37,745 bases of DNA. It comes from RGIG4576 sp964536025. Lineage in GTDB: Bacteria; Bacteroidota; Bacteroidia; Bacteroidales; Muribaculaceae. Within the stretch, counting starts at the first letter, position 1, and each line of letters opens with the position of its first letter. Location of the stretch: NCBI GenBank assembly GCA_964536025.1, contig CAZHXA010000022.1, forward strand, positions 1 to 37,745, in the 5' to 3' direction. The translations under genes were made by a program, and so were the position numbers. The notes under the pieces were generated by a model that saw only the letters and a program-made list of their open reading frames with translations, did no database searches and had not been told where the DNA came from. Shown here piece by piece: positions 1 through 9,333 of this stretch.

Positions 1-1
1 C

Positions 2-1168
2 AAAGAATATGATAACGTGCCATGTGAAGTGATGGTTACGGCACACCTTCGTACTCATCAAGGCAAAGCTGTTGTAGTGAGTAAAGCCATTTATGAATAT
101 ACACCACGTAAATTGAACGGAGTGATAGCATATCCAGATAGCCGAGCTTATGAAATGACCGTAAAATTGTCGAGCAATGGTAAAGTGTCGGAGTGGTCGG
201 GTAGTTTGCGTGGTGTGATGGAGCAAGGATATGCGTGCTATGTGAATTCAGATTTTAAAAGTACGGAATTGTCAGCCGGACTTTCGTTTTATGAGCTAAC
301 CGAGCAGAATACAAGAGAAATAAATACCACCGAACTTGTTGTATATCGTAACGGAAATCCATTTGTTTCCGAAGATATACGAGATGCTTGGCAAGGAGAA
401 ATAACGGCAATTGTTCCGGCTCCCAAGTCGGTGTATTCGAGTGTGTTTGGTCGTTATCCTGTGTATGTTTTCACAACCAAAGGCGTGTTTGCCGCCGCAT
501 ATAAGTCACTTGGAGATTACAAAGATGTGCAAATGTTAGATTCTCGCAGGCTTGAAAACAGCAAATCAATAGCCGTATCGAGCGAAAAAGTTTATTTTGT
601 GTCGGACGGAAATGAATTGTGTACTCTATCAGGGAAGAGCGTTACTGTAATATCTCAACAAAAAAATGTGTCACAACTTGTGTGGCTGAATAGCCAAAGA
701 GAATTGCTCGTAAGGCATAACGATAATAGTGTGCATATAGAATTGCCCAGCGGTCGTAGTTATTTTCGAACTGAGAAACTCAAAGAAGTTTACAGTGATG
801 AATATAATGCTTTGGCAACCTGTGTAACAGGTGAAATTGTAGATTTGGATAAAGAAAAACAGTCGAAATCGATTGTTAGGCTTGAAACACATCCCATATC
901 GGTTAAGTCAGGCGAGCTTGTTGCCCTTCTTGGCTTGATGGTGAACATTACAGGAAGCGGAGTTGAAAACGGTAAAGTGGAGTTGATTGGTAGTGACGGT
1001 GTGTTGTGTGAAGAGCGTGTTTTATCGGAAATCGAATTGCCTGCAAATTGTTGTCATTCGTTATATATACGCATATATGCAAGGCCATGCCGCCTTCTTA
1101 AATTACGATTGGAAGCCACGTGTGACAGTGGTTTAATGTTGAGGAATGTTGTGTTATATTATAGATGA
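2..1168 (+). CDS. Hypothetical protein, 5' end outside the window
   Basis: The frame is open from base 2 to a TGA at 1166-1168 (388 codons), so the gene very probably begins upstream. The first usable in-frame start is a GTG at 17, but nothing favours it as the true start. No signal peptide or membrane segment is visible in the part present. The middle (around 'GRYPVYVFTTKGVFAAA' and 'VYFVSDGNELCTLSGKSV') has short beta-strand-like repeats suggestive of a beta-propeller or phage-structural-type fold; this is a loose impression from memory, not a family assignment. It converges on the comF-like gene with only 3 bases between the stops. Function unknown. Confidence 0.7.
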   Translation, partial: KEYDNVPCEVMVTAHLRTHQGKAVVVSKAIYEYTPRKLNGVIAYPDSRAYEMTVKLSSNGKVSEWSGSLRGVMEQGYACYVNSDFKSTELSAGLSFYELTEQNTREINTTELVVYRNGNPFVSEDIRDAWQGEITAIVPAPKSVYSSVFGRYPVYVFTTKGVFAAAYKSLGDYKDVQMLDSRRLENSKSIAVSSEKVYFVSDGNELCTLSGKSVTVISQQKNVSQLVWLNSQRELLVRHNDNSVHIELPSGRSYFRTEKLKEVYSDEYNALATCVTGEIVDLDKEKQSKSIVRLETHPISVKSGELVALLGLMVNITGSGVENGKVELIGSDGVLCEERVLSEIELPANCCHSLYIRIYARPCRLLKLRLEATCDSGLMLRNVVLYYR

Positions 1169-1171
1169 AAA

Positions 1172-1873
1172 TCAGCCTAATCTTGCCACACTGAGCGAAG
1201 CGAGGCTTATTTTAATGCCCGGTACATGTGAAATAGATAGAGCCGCACTCAATAAAGTGGCACCGGTAGTAACCACATCGTCAACGATAAGAATGTGCTT
1301 GTTTTCAATTAAACCGGTGTTTTTTGCATCGAAAATACCTTGAGTGTTGAGCCATCTTTCATATATGCCTTTATTGGTTTGCGACTCGTGATTTCTGCAC
1401 GCAAAAATAATGTTGTCATAAACAGGAATGTTCAATACATCGGCAAATCCCTGAGCAATGTATGCACTCTGGTTGTAGCCTCTTTTTAGCATTTTGCTGT
1501 AATGCAGAGGAACCGGGATTATTGCGTCGATATTGTTGAAGCAATTGTCTTGGAGTAGTTCACGGGCAAACATAGAGGCGACGTATTGTCCCATTTTAGG
1601 TTTGTTGCGATACTTGATGTTGTGCAGAATGTTGGCATATGGATTTCCTTTTTCGTAGAAGAAAAAGCCGGAAGCCTTTTCAAAAAGCACTTTTCCAGCA
1701 AATAGTTGTTCCATTGCATTGAAATTTTGTAAGTGGTAACGAGTGCGAGGAATATCTAAGATGCAACTTGTGCAAATGTGCATTTCGTGTGATAAAAGAG
1801 TGTTGCCACACACCGGACAATGTCGTGGAAACAATATATCAAGCAAACCGTTGGCAATATCTTTAATAATCAT
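1172..1873 (-). CDS. ComF family phosphoribosyltransferase-like protein
   Basis: A 233-residue protein with the two parts of the ComF family. An N-terminal zinc-binding region has Cys19, Cys22, Cys34 and Cys37 in two CxxC pairs. A C-terminal type I phosphoribosyltransferase fold has the PRPP-binding motif 'ILIVDDVVTTGATL' near residue 195. In naturally competent bacteria ComF helps bring DNA into the cytoplasm; in Bacteroidales the role is not established, so only the family is called. It is last in a minus-strand operon behind prmC and recX, and its start overlaps the recX end by 11 bases, which suggests translational coupling. Length is normal and the gene looks intact. Confidence 0.9.
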   Translation of the reverse strand: MIIKDIANGLLDILFPRHCPVCGNTLLSHEMHICTSCILDIPRTRYHLQNFNAMEQLFAGKVLFEKASGFFFYEKGNPYANILHNIKYRNKPKMGQYVASMFARELLQDNCFNNIDAIIPVPLHYSKMLKRGYNQSAYIAQGFADVLNIPVYDNIIFACRNHESQTNKGIYERWLNTQGIFDAKNTGLIENKHILIVDDVVTTGATLLSAALSISHVPGIKISLASLSVARLG

Positions 1874-2351
1874 TGTCAGTACAATGTAATTTTGAAATCA
1901 TACGATATATTAAATCGGGTTCAAAACCTCGAGAAGCGGCAAAACGCACAAGAGCAGCTTTAATCAATAGAGGTTCTTTGCCTTTGAGAGAACGCAACTT
2001 TTGATTGAGTATGCGGTAAAGCAATTGTTCGTATTCATAGGAATCTATTTGCTCGAGAGCCAAGTCAATAACGTGTTGCGGAAATTCTTTACGCCTAAGG
2101 TTGAATGCGATTTTCATCATTCCCCACCCGTCGAATCTAAATTTATCGTGAGCAAACGCTGTGGCATATCGTTGATTGTCGATATATTTTTCCTCGATGA
2201 GGCGGTTTATGATTTCTTCGGTGTGAAAATTATCCACGCCCCATGTTTTCAGCTTGTTGCGTATGTCAAATTCGGCTTGTTCGCAACGAGAGCAAAGCAT
2301 AGCTGCACGAGAAAGAGCGTTTTCGGGGGAGAGTTTTTTTTTGTTATTCAT
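1863..2351 (-). CDS. recX: Regulatory protein RecX
   Basis: RecX binds RecA filaments and modulates recombination and the SOS response. The protein is all-helical, with the family's three-helix repeats: 'ALSRAAMLCSRCEQAEFDIRNK' style first repeat (split here across residues 10-31), then 'IINRLIEEKYIDNQRYA', a strong RecX signature, and a third repeat towards the C-terminus. I take the ATG at 2351 (162 residues) rather than the longer in-frame start at 2378, because the extra nine residues (MFRLLSTST) do not resemble the family and the shorter start overlaps the prmC stop by only 8 bases. It lies between prmC and the comF-like gene, overlapping both. Confidence 0.9.
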   Translation of the reverse strand: MNNKKKLSPENALSRAAMLCSRCEQAEFDIRNKLKTWGVDNFHTEEIINRLIEEKYIDNQRYATAFAHDKFRFDGWGMMKIAFNLRRKEFPQHVIDLALEQIDSYEYEQLLYRILNQKLRSLKGKEPLLIKAALVRFAASRGFEPDLIYRMISKLHCTDNDY

Positions 2352-3198
2352 TGTCGATGTGCTTAACAGCCGAAACAAATCGGTCGAGTCCGTACATATC
2401 TTTGATTACATTGATGTCGCAAAAATTATTGTTGGCAAGCAAAAGAGCCGTTTCTTTGCCGAAATTACTGTTTATCTCGAAGTAAATTCTGCCTCCATTA
2501 AGTAAAGCTCCTTTTGCGTAACGAACGATAGCTTTATAAAATAGTAGAGGGTCGGAATCGGGGACGAAAAGAGCAGTGTGCGGTTCGTATTGAAGTACAT
2601 TATCCTCCATGTCGTTCATTTCTTTCATGGTTATGTAAGGTGGATTGCTTACAATAATGTCGTAAGAAGCATGTTGAGGAATGTGAGCAGAAAGGATGTC
2701 GTCAACCATGAAATTGATTTTCACCTTTTGTGATAAAGCATTATTTTGAGCCACAGCTACAGCCTTTTGCGAAATGTCGATAGCATCGACAATGGGAAAT
2801 TTTAAAGATTTAGCTAAAGCAATGGCGATGGCACCGCTACCTGTTCCAATGTCAAGAATGTGTAAATCGCTTTTCTTGTTTTCGTCGACAATAATGTCGA
2901 TAAGTTCTTCGGTTTCGGGTCGAGGAATCAAAGTGTCGGTAGTCACTTTTAATAACATACCTTGAAAATAGGCTTCGTTGAAGATGTATTGTATGGGTTC
3001 GTGATTGAGCAATCGATTAAGAACCACATCTATTTTCTCTTTGATGAAATCGCTCAAAATTTCATCGTGGTGCATGATTATGTCTACTTGAGAATAATTT
3101 TTAATGTTTTCAAAAATTATTCTTATGATGTTTTTAATCTCACCTTCCGAATATAAAGGAGTAAGAATGTTCTTGATTTTGTGTAAAGTGCTTTGCAT
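2344..3198 (-). CDS. prmC: Peptide chain release factor N5-glutamine methyltransferase PrmC (HemK)
   Basis: PrmC methylates the glutamine of the GGQ motif in class I release factors, using S-adenosylmethionine, and so supports efficient translation termination. The 284-residue protein has the helical N-terminal domain, the PrmC hallmark 'TLIPRPETEEL' at 89-99, the SAM-binding 'DIGTGSG' at 116-122, and the catalytic NPPY at 185-188. Length is typical and all core motifs are present. It is first in the minus-strand prmC-recX-comF operon. Just upstream on the minus strand a TAACTTTA near 3207-3214 is one base from the Bacteroidota -7 consensus, but no clear -33 was found. Confidence 0.95.
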   Translation of the reverse strand: MQSTLHKIKNILTPLYSEGEIKNIIRIIFENIKNYSQVDIIMHHDEILSDFIKEKIDVVLNRLLNHEPIQYIFNEAYFQGMLLKVTTDTLIPRPETEELIDIIVDENKKSDLHILDIGTGSGAIAIALAKSLKFPIVDAIDISQKAVAVAQNNALSQKVKINFMVDDILSAHIPQHASYDIIVSNPPYITMKEMNDMEDNVLQYEPHTALFVPDSDPLLFYKAIVRYAKGALLNGGRIYFEINSNFGKETALLLANNNFCDINVIKDMYGLDRFVSAVKHIDNE

Positions 3199-3464
3199 AG
3201 TGTAAAGTTACTTATTCTTGTGATAACGAGAGCCAGTAAAAGTGATTTTTTTTGAAAATATTAATAAAAAAGGTATGTAAAGAGAGTGTAGGATGTTAAA
3301 AATAAACGGGGAGCGATAGATTACGGCATAATATCTGAATTATAGGTAAAGAACAAACAATTTTTATTACTTTTGTAACGATAAAAAAGAATATTAAAAA
3401 ATGGCATATTGTGTAAACAATCATAAAAAATGGGGTATAAGCCGTTTTTTATGAAATTTGTTGC

Positions 3465-3472
3465 TAAATTTG
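3465..3472 (+). promoter_or_regulatory. Candidate -7 promoter element for the lipoprotein at 3499
   Basis: TAAATTTG matches the Bacteroidota -7 consensus TAnnTTTG exactly and lies 26 bases before the ATG. At the expected -33 spacing there is only a T-run (3445-3450), not TTTG, so this is a half-supported promoter. The rest of the 300-base gap back to prmC is AT-rich, and I see no gene in it. Confidence 0.45.
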
Positions 3473-3498
3473 CATTTTCAAAAAATATATAAATTATA

Positions 3499-5019
3499 AT
3501 GAATAAAAGATTTTCAATATACTTGTTGATGGGCATACTTTTTGCCTCAGTGTCATTTTCTTGCAGTGATGACGATGATAATGATATAGTAATGACTGAC
3601 AGCTTGATAAGCAGTACTGCAGTAACGGCGTTTTCACTTGAAGCTGATGATGAAATTATGGAAAATCTGGATACTGTGTTTTTTACTATAGACTTGAAAA
3701 ACGCGTTGATTTATAATGCCGATTCACTTCCAATGGGAACCAATATATCCAACTTGAAGATAAACATGACCTATGTGGCATGTAGTTCAGCCGAATTTCA
3801 TGTAACCGGCGGTAAATCAATGAGCGATACTACATTTGTGTATAGCTCAGGCGATTCAATAGACTTTACTGGTGATGTGAAGTTTGAGATAATATCACAA
3901 GATATGTCGGCAAAACGTACATATGATATAAAAGTGAACGTACACAAGATGAAACCCGACTCATTGAGCTGGGATAAAGTGGCTCGTAGAGATTTACCTG
4001 CATATACTACCACTTTGAAATCGCAAAAGACCGTACAATATGACGGCAAATTGTATTGCTTGGTGAATGAGGGTAATTCTTATGTATTGTCGACAACATC
4101 TCATCCCGGAGAAGAAACATGGGTTAAGAATAGGGTGAACTTTGCGTTTAAACCTAAAAACGAAACATTTACGGCTACTGAAAATGCGTTGTATATATTA
4201 GATGAGAACAATGCGTTATATTCTTCGGTAGATGGAATGGAGTGGACCCCGTGTGGCGAAACATGGTATAGTATATTAGGGTCTTATGATGACCGTTTGC
4301 TTGGCGTGGTAAAGGTGGGTGAAGACTATCTACACACAGAATATCCAATGCGTGCTACATTTACCAAGAGTAAAGTGTTAAGCAGTTTCCCGGTAGAAGG
4401 AGTGTCGCAAATGGTGACCTTGAATTCAAAATGGGCAGTAGGAAAACAACGCATTGTAATGGGTGGAGTTACGGCTAATGGAACCTATTTGTGTGATACT
4501 TGGGGTTATGATGGTGATACTTGGGGTAAAATTACAAGATATAGTGCAACAGCAGATGTGAAGGATGCTACATTGTTTGCATATACATATACATATTTTG
4601 ATGCCGAGACATGGACAACCTATGAATATCCAGCTTTGTATTTAATAGGTGGTGTGATGAAAGACGGAAAATCGCTTGATAATTCGGTGTATATTTCAAC
4701 CGATAACGGTATGACTTGGGGACAAGGCAATGAATCGTTGCAACTACCTGAATATATAGAACCATTTGCAAATGCACAGGCGTTTGTATATGAAAGCACA
4801 TTTGAGGATGCTCGCAGTAGTGAGAATAGCGGTTGGATAGAAATGCCATCGCAAAAAATGCCTGCAGGTTATCGTTATAAGTCAAGAGCTACAGTAGCGG
4901 TAACAAGTTGGGATTGTCCTTATGTGTATTTGTTCGGCGGAACAGCAGAAAACGGAACATTGTATAACAATATTTGGCGAGGAGTGATAAATCGCTTAAC
5001 GTTCAAACCGCTTTATTAA
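3499..5019 (+). CDS. Surface lipoprotein, kelch/propeller-like (probable DUF6242 family)
   Basis: A 506-residue lipoprotein with a signal peptide ending in Cys22 ('FASVSFSC'). It is followed directly by SDDDDND, the serine-plus-acidic pattern known in Bacteroidota as a lipoprotein export signal for surface display. Residues about 30-150 look like an immunoglobulin-like domain, and about 155-500 contain kelch-like repeats such as 'LYLIGGVMKDGKSLDNSVYIS' and 'VYLFGGTAENGTLYNNIWRG' (each 20-21 residues). I recall this architecture as DUF6242, a Bacteroidales family; that name should be confirmed. It heads the envelope gene run (DUF6089 protein, uppS, bamA) and has a candidate promoter in front. 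Function unknown. Confidence 0.85.
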   Translation: MNKRFSIYLLMGILFASVSFSCSDDDDNDIVMTDSLISSTAVTAFSLEADDEIMENLDTVFFTIDLKNALIYNADSLPMGTNISNLKINMTYVACSSAEFHVTGGKSMSDTTFVYSSGDSIDFTGDVKFEIISQDMSAKRTYDIKVNVHKMKPDSLSWDKVARRDLPAYTTTLKSQKTVQYDGKLYCLVNEGNSYVLSTTSHPGEETWVKNRVNFAFKPKNETFTATENALYILDENNALYSSVDGMEWTPCGETWYSILGSYDDRLLGVVKVGEDYLHTEYPMRATFTKSKVLSSFPVEGVSQMVTLNSKWAVGKQRIVMGGVTANGTYLCDTWGYDGDTWGKITRYSATADVKDATLFAYTYTYFDAETWTTYEYPALYLIGGVMKDGKSLDNSVYISTDNGMTWGQGNESLQLPEYIEPFANAQAFVYESTFEDARSSENSGWIEMPSQKMPAGYRYKSRATVAVTSWDCPYVYLFGGTAENGTLYNNIWRGVINRLTFKPLY

Positions 5020-5092
5020 AAAACAAATAGTGATTGATATACTTTTTTATGGCTTAACTGCGTTTTTTAAAAGTAAAGTCGAATAATAATAT

Positions 5093-5761
5093 ATGAAAAA
5101 GATATTAACCACGATATTGGTGTTGCTATCGGTGATGTTGTCGGCAACGGCTCAGGATTATCGATATGAAATAGGAGGTGGAATAGGAACCAGTGGCTAC
5201 CTTGGAGATGTGAATAAAAGTAATTTTATGAAGCATCCTGGTTTTTCGGGTGGTTTGTTGTTTCGTTATTTGCCAACTACTCGCTGGGCTGTTAAAGGAA
5301 ATTTATCTGTGTCGGGTATAAGTGGCGATTCGCAAGATGATAAAATGTCGTTTCCCGATGGGATGACATATAAATTCAATTCGACGTTGTGTGATTTTGG
5401 GGCACAAATAGAGTTTAATTTCTTTGATTACGGGATAGGTCCGAGTTATATGAAATTGAAACGTCTTACGCCTTATCTCATGCTGGGAATTGGCGGTGTA
5501 GTAGCATCGTCTTCGGGACAAAGTTCGTTTGCGGTGAATATGCCTTTAGGCTTTGGACTGAAGTATAAGCTTAAAGACCGGTTGAATATAGGAGTGGAGT
5601 TTTCAATGCGAAAGGCATTTGGCGATAAACTTGATGGCTTGAGTGACTTGAACGGCGTTAAGAGTTCGTTTGCCAAAAATACCGACTGGAGCTCAATAAC
5701 AATGTTTACCATAAGTTATGAGTTCAGCAAGCGTTGCAGAACCTGTCATTATGTGGATTAA
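5093..5761 (+). CDS. DUF6089 family outer-membrane beta-barrel protein
   Basis: A 222-residue protein with a cleavable signal peptide (cut after 'LSATAQ', about residue 21) and an N-terminal 'YEIGGGIGTSGYLGDVNKS' segment typical of the DUF6089/PorT-like small barrels of Bacteroidota. Alternating amphipathic strands fill the rest. The C-terminus carries a CxxC pair in 'RCRTCHYVD', which I recall as usual for this family. The position directly before uppS and bamA (26-base gap) is common in Bacteroidales and supports a role in outer-membrane assembly, but no activity is known. Intact. Confidence 0.85.
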   Translation: MKKILTTILVLLSVMLSATAQDYRYEIGGGIGTSGYLGDVNKSNFMKHPGFSGGLLFRYLPTTRWAVKGNLSVSGISGDSQDDKMSFPDGMTYKFNSTLCDFGAQIEFNFFDYGIGPSYMKLKRLTPYLMLGIGGVVASSSGQSSFAVNMPLGFGLKYKLKDRLNIGVEFSMRKAFGDKLDGLSDLNGVKSSFAKNTDWSSITMFTISYEFSKRCRTCHYVD

Positions 5762-5787
5762 TAGAATAAATGATATAGAGAAAGAAG

Positions 5788-6534
5788 ATGTCATTAAAAG
5801 AACAAATAGATAAAACACGTCTGCCTGAACATGTGGCGGTGATAATGGATGGAAACGGTCGTTGGGCAAAACAACGTAACCTTGACAGGTCAATGGGTCA
5901 TGTAGAGGGCGTAAATACCGTGCGTCGCATAACCGAAACTGCATCGGAATTGGGAATTAAATATTTGACGTTATATACTTTCTCTACCGAGAATTGGAAT
6001 CGCCCCAAAGAAGAAGTGGATGCATTGATGAATCTTATAGTTGTGGCAATCGAACGCGAAACCCCCGATTTGATAAAGAACAATGTGCGTCTCACAATGG
6101 TAGGTGATATAAAACGTATGCCTGAATTTGCGTCGGAACGCTTGCTAAAGTGTATAGCCGACACATCTCATTGTACCGGGTTGACACTTGTGTTGGCGTT
6201 GAGCTATTCATCAAGGTGGGAAATACTTGAAGCGTGCAAAAATATTGCATCTCAGGTAAAATCCGGTACTATATCAGAAGACGATATAACAGATGAATTG
6301 TTTGCTAAAAACTTGTCGACAAAAGAACTGCCTGATCCGGATTTGTTGATACGTACAGCTGGAGATTATCGCATAAGCAATTATTTGTTGTGGCAAATAG
6401 CATATTCGGAATTGTATTTTACCAAAGTGTATTGGCCTGATTTTTCAAAGGAAGATTTCTATGCAGCCGTGTTGAATTATCAGTCTCGCGAAAGACGCTT
6501 TGGCAAGACGAGCGAACAAGTGAGTGAAAAATAA
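5788..6534 (+). CDS. uppS: Isoprenyl transferase (undecaprenyl diphosphate synthase)
   Basis: UppS condenses isopentenyl diphosphate units onto farnesyl diphosphate to make C55 undecaprenyl diphosphate, the lipid carrier for peptidoglycan and for the O-antigen/capsule units made by the locus at the right of this window. The 248-residue cis-prenyltransferase has the catalytic Asp21 in 'VIMDGNGRWAK', 'FSTENWNRP', 'ALSYSSRWEI', and 'SNYLLWQIAYSELYF' with the second metal-binding Glu. The usual RTGGE is RTAGD here, a mild variant. It sits 26 bases after the DUF6089 gene; bamA starts 10 bases after its stop. Confidence 0.96.
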   Translation: MSLKEQIDKTRLPEHVAVIMDGNGRWAKQRNLDRSMGHVEGVNTVRRITETASELGIKYLTLYTFSTENWNRPKEEVDALMNLIVVAIERETPDLIKNNVRLTMVGDIKRMPEFASERLLKCIADTSHCTGLTLVLALSYSSRWEILEACKNIASQVKSGTISEDDITDELFAKNLSTKELPDPDLLIRTAGDYRISNYLLWQIAYSELYFTKVYWPDFSKEDFYAAVLNYQSRERRFGKTSEQVSEK

Positions 6535-6544
6535 GAAGAAACAG

Positions 6545-9184
6545 ATGTTGAAATATATAAAAGATATGAGATATAAGTTATTTCTTGTATTGGCTGCCAT
6601 GATGTCGGGCACATTTACATCGACCGCAATAGCACAGGAGCAGAACGATACAATTTATAATCCTAAAATTGTTTACACCGGAATGCCTCAAAAGTATGAA
6701 ATAGCAGGCATAAAGGTGACCGGTGTGGATAACTATGAAGATTATATAATAATCGGCTACTCCGGATTGTCTGTTGGACAACGAGTTGAAATACCCGGTG
6801 ATGACATCAAAGCCGCTGCAAAACGCTTTTGGCGTCAAGGCTTGTTCTCCAAAGTGCAAATAAATGTGGAGAAGATTTGTGGCGATAAGGCATGGTTGGA
6901 ATTTAATTTGCGTCAACAGCCACGAATCTCCGACATTAATTATTTAGGCATGAAAAAAGGCGAACGTGATGATATAAAGGAACGTTTGGGCTTGATGAAG
7001 GGAAACCAAATTACTCCTAATATAGCAGCACGAGCAAAACAAATCATCGAAAAATATTATGATGACAAGGGTTTTAAAAATGCCGAAGTAGCAGTTACTC
7101 AAAGAGAGGATTTGAGTAATGAAAATGAGGTAATAGTAGATATAAAAGTAGATCGTCACGATAAGGTTAAGGTGCATAAAATTTATATCGAAGGCAATGA
7201 GGTGCTAAGCGATAGTAAATTGAAACGTACCATGAAGAAAACCAATGAAAAGGGTAGTTTGGTAAAACTTTTCAGTCAAAAGAAGTTTGTTCCGTCAGAT
7301 TTTGAAGACGATAAAAAACGTATCATCGACAAGTATAACGAAATGGGTTATCGTGATGCGAGAATCGTAGCCGATAGCGTGGTTAATCATAACGAAAAGA
7401 CCGTAGATGTGCATTTGAATATCGAAGAAGGTAAATTATACCATATTTCAGATATTAAATGGGTGGGAAATACGTTGTTTAATTCGGCATTCCTTGGAGA
7501 TGTGCTTGGCATGAAAAAAGGCGATGTCTATAACCAAAAATTGTTGAATAAACGTGTTATAGAAGATGATGATGCGGTGTCTAACCTATATATGAACCGT
7601 GGTTATTTGTTCTTCAATCTTGTGCCTATTGAAAATAATGTACAAAATGACTCAGTGGAGTTGGTTATGCGTATTATGGAAGGTCCTCAAGCACGCATTA
7701 ATAAGGTTAAAATCAATGGTAACGACCGCTTGTATGAAAAGGTTGTTCGTCGTGAATTGCGTGTTAAGCCAGGACAATTATTTTCTAAGCAAGACTTGAT
7801 GCGTTCAGCTCGCGAAATTGCCCAGACCGGTCACTTCGACCCTGAAAAGATGGATATACGTCCTGAACCGAATGAAGAAAATGGAACAGTCGATATTTTG
7901 TTTAATTTGGAATCGAAAGCCAATGATCAAATCGAGTTTTCGGCAGGTTGGGGTCAAACCGGTGTTATAGGTAAATTGAGCTTGAAGTTTACCAACTTCT
8001 CTATTAAAAACTTGTTCCAACCATCATCATATAAAGGTATTATACCACAAGGAGAAGGTCAAACGTTTACTATAAGTGCTCAAACTAATGCCAAGTATTA
8101 CCAAGCTTACAGTGTTTCATTCTTGGACCCTTGGTTTGGAGGAAAGCGACCTAACTCATTGTCGGTATCGGCATTTTATTCACGACAAACCGGTATCAAC
8201 TCATCTTATTACAACAGTAATTACACCAATTATATGTATAATAACTATTACGGTTACGGCTATGGTTACGGTAATGATTATTATAACAACTCTTATGAAA
8301 GTGCTTACGACCCGAATAAATTCTTGCAAATGGCAGGTATTTCGGTAGGTTTCGGTAAGCGTTTGAAGTGGCCTGATGACTATTTTACATTTACAGCCGA
8401 ATTGAGCTATCAATGGTATAGCTTGAAAAATTGGGATTACTTGTATTACATGAATAATGGTGTATCAAATTCTGTAATTTTAGGTTTGACACTTGCACGT
8501 AACAGTATAGACAATCCATTATATACTCGTAGCGGTAGCGACTTCTCATTGAGTTTGCACTTGACACCACCGGCTTCAATGTTCGGTAAAAAGAATTGGA
8601 AGGCATTGGCAGAAGCCAATACCGTTGAATCAAAGAAAGAGATGTATAAATGGATTGAATATTGGAAGTTGAAATTTAAAGCACGTACTTATACTCCGCT
8701 AACCGACGTAGACGGAAAATGGACACTTGTGTTGATGACGCGTGCCGATATAGGATTGTTGGGAAGCTACAATAAATATTTGAAGTCACCGTTTGAAACC
8801 TTCTATGTGGGTGGTGACGGAATGTCGGGAAGCTATACCTATGCAACCGAAACCATTGCATTACGCGGATATGATAATGGAGCTTTCACACCATACACTA
8901 AGGAAGGTTATGCTTATACTCGTTACTGTTTTGAATTACACTTCCCATTCATGTTGCAAACGAGTACCACTATTTACGGATTGGCATTTGCCGAAGGAGG
9001 TAATGCTTGGACAAGTGTGGGAGAATTCCAACCATTTAACTTGAAACGTTCAGCCGGAGCCGGAGTGCGTATCTTCTTGCCAATGGTAGGTATGATGGGT
9101 ATCGACTGGGCTTATGGATTTGATAAAGTCTTTGGAAACAAAGGCGGAAGCCACTTCCACTTTATTTTGGGTCAAGAATTTTAA
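6545..9184 (+). CDS. bamA: Outer membrane protein assembly factor BamA
   Basis: BamA is the core of the BAM complex that folds beta-barrels into the outer membrane. After a signal peptide ending at 'STAIAQ' come about five POTRA repeats, seen as recurring 'V..I.I.GN......L' units such as 'VKVHKIYIEGNEVLSDSKL' and 'INKVKINGNDRL'. A C-terminal 16-strand barrel ends in a terminal Phe (FHFILGQEF), as expected for BAM substrates. I chose the ATG at 6545, preceded by a purine-rich AAGAAG, over a GTG at 6524 that overlaps uppS; ATG 6566 is also possible. One loop (8201-8315) is extremely rich in Tyr, Asn and Gly. Co-transcription with uppS is likely. Confidence 0.95.
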   Translation: MLKYIKDMRYKLFLVLAAMMSGTFTSTAIAQEQNDTIYNPKIVYTGMPQKYEIAGIKVTGVDNYEDYIIIGYSGLSVGQRVEIPGDDIKAAAKRFWRQGLFSKVQINVEKICGDKAWLEFNLRQQPRISDINYLGMKKGERDDIKERLGLMKGNQITPNIAARAKQIIEKYYDDKGFKNAEVAVTQREDLSNENEVIVDIKVDRHDKVKVHKIYIEGNEVLSDSKLKRTMKKTNEKGSLVKLFSQKKFVPSDFEDDKKRIIDKYNEMGYRDARIVADSVVNHNEKTVDVHLNIEEGKLYHISDIKWVGNTLFNSAFLGDVLGMKKGDVYNQKLLNKRVIEDDDAVSNLYMNRGYLFFNLVPIENNVQNDSVELVMRIMEGPQARINKVKINGNDRLYEKVVRRELRVKPGQLFSKQDLMRSAREIAQTGHFDPEKMDIRPEPNEENGTVDILFNLESKANDQIEFSAGWGQTGVIGKLSLKFTNFSIKNLFQPSSYKGIIPQGEGQTFTISAQTNAKYYQAYSVSFLDPWFGGKRPNSLSVSAFYSRQTGINSSYYNSNYTNYMYNNYYGYGYGYGNDYYNNSYESAYDPNKFLQMAGISVGFGKRLKWPDDYFTFTAELSYQWYSLKNWDYLYYMNNGVSNSVILGLTLARNSIDNPLYTRSGSDFSLSLHLTPPASMFGKKNWKALAEANTVESKKEMYKWIEYWKLKFKARTYTPLTDVDGKWTLVLMTRADIGLLGSYNKYLKSPFETFYVGGDGMSGSYTYATETIALRGYDNGAFTPYTKEGYAYTRYCFELHFPFMLQTSTTIYGLAFAEGGNAWTSVGEFQPFNLKRSAGAGVRIFLPMVGMMGIDWAYGFDKVFGNKGGSHFHFILGQEF

Positions 9185-9203
9185 TTGATAATACATATAA
9201 GCG

Positions 9204-9236
9204 AGGTCCTTAATGTTTAAGACGTTAAGGACCTTT
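9204..9236 (+). terminator. Hairpin terminator after bamA
   Basis: AGGTCCTTAA (9204-9213) pairs perfectly with TTAAGGACCT (9225-9234). The stem can extend inward through G-C and A-T pairs to a short loop, and a short T run follows. This separates bamA from the first skp-like gene, at least partly. Confidence 0.8.
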
Positions 9237-9333
9237 AAATTAAATGAATATTGAGAAATAAAGCCATAGGCATATTAAACCACATAAAGAGAAAATAGTC
9301 AAAAGAAAGAATAAAAAACAAAACCGTGAAGAT

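Noticed and set aside
2001..2505. Plus-strand open frames across recX and prmC
   Set aside because: They are antisense to well-supported genes, have no family features and no start context.
8076..8413. Overlapping open frames in the Tyr-rich part of bamA
   Set aside because: They are by-products of the repetitive TAT/TAC/GGT codons; bamA is intact there.
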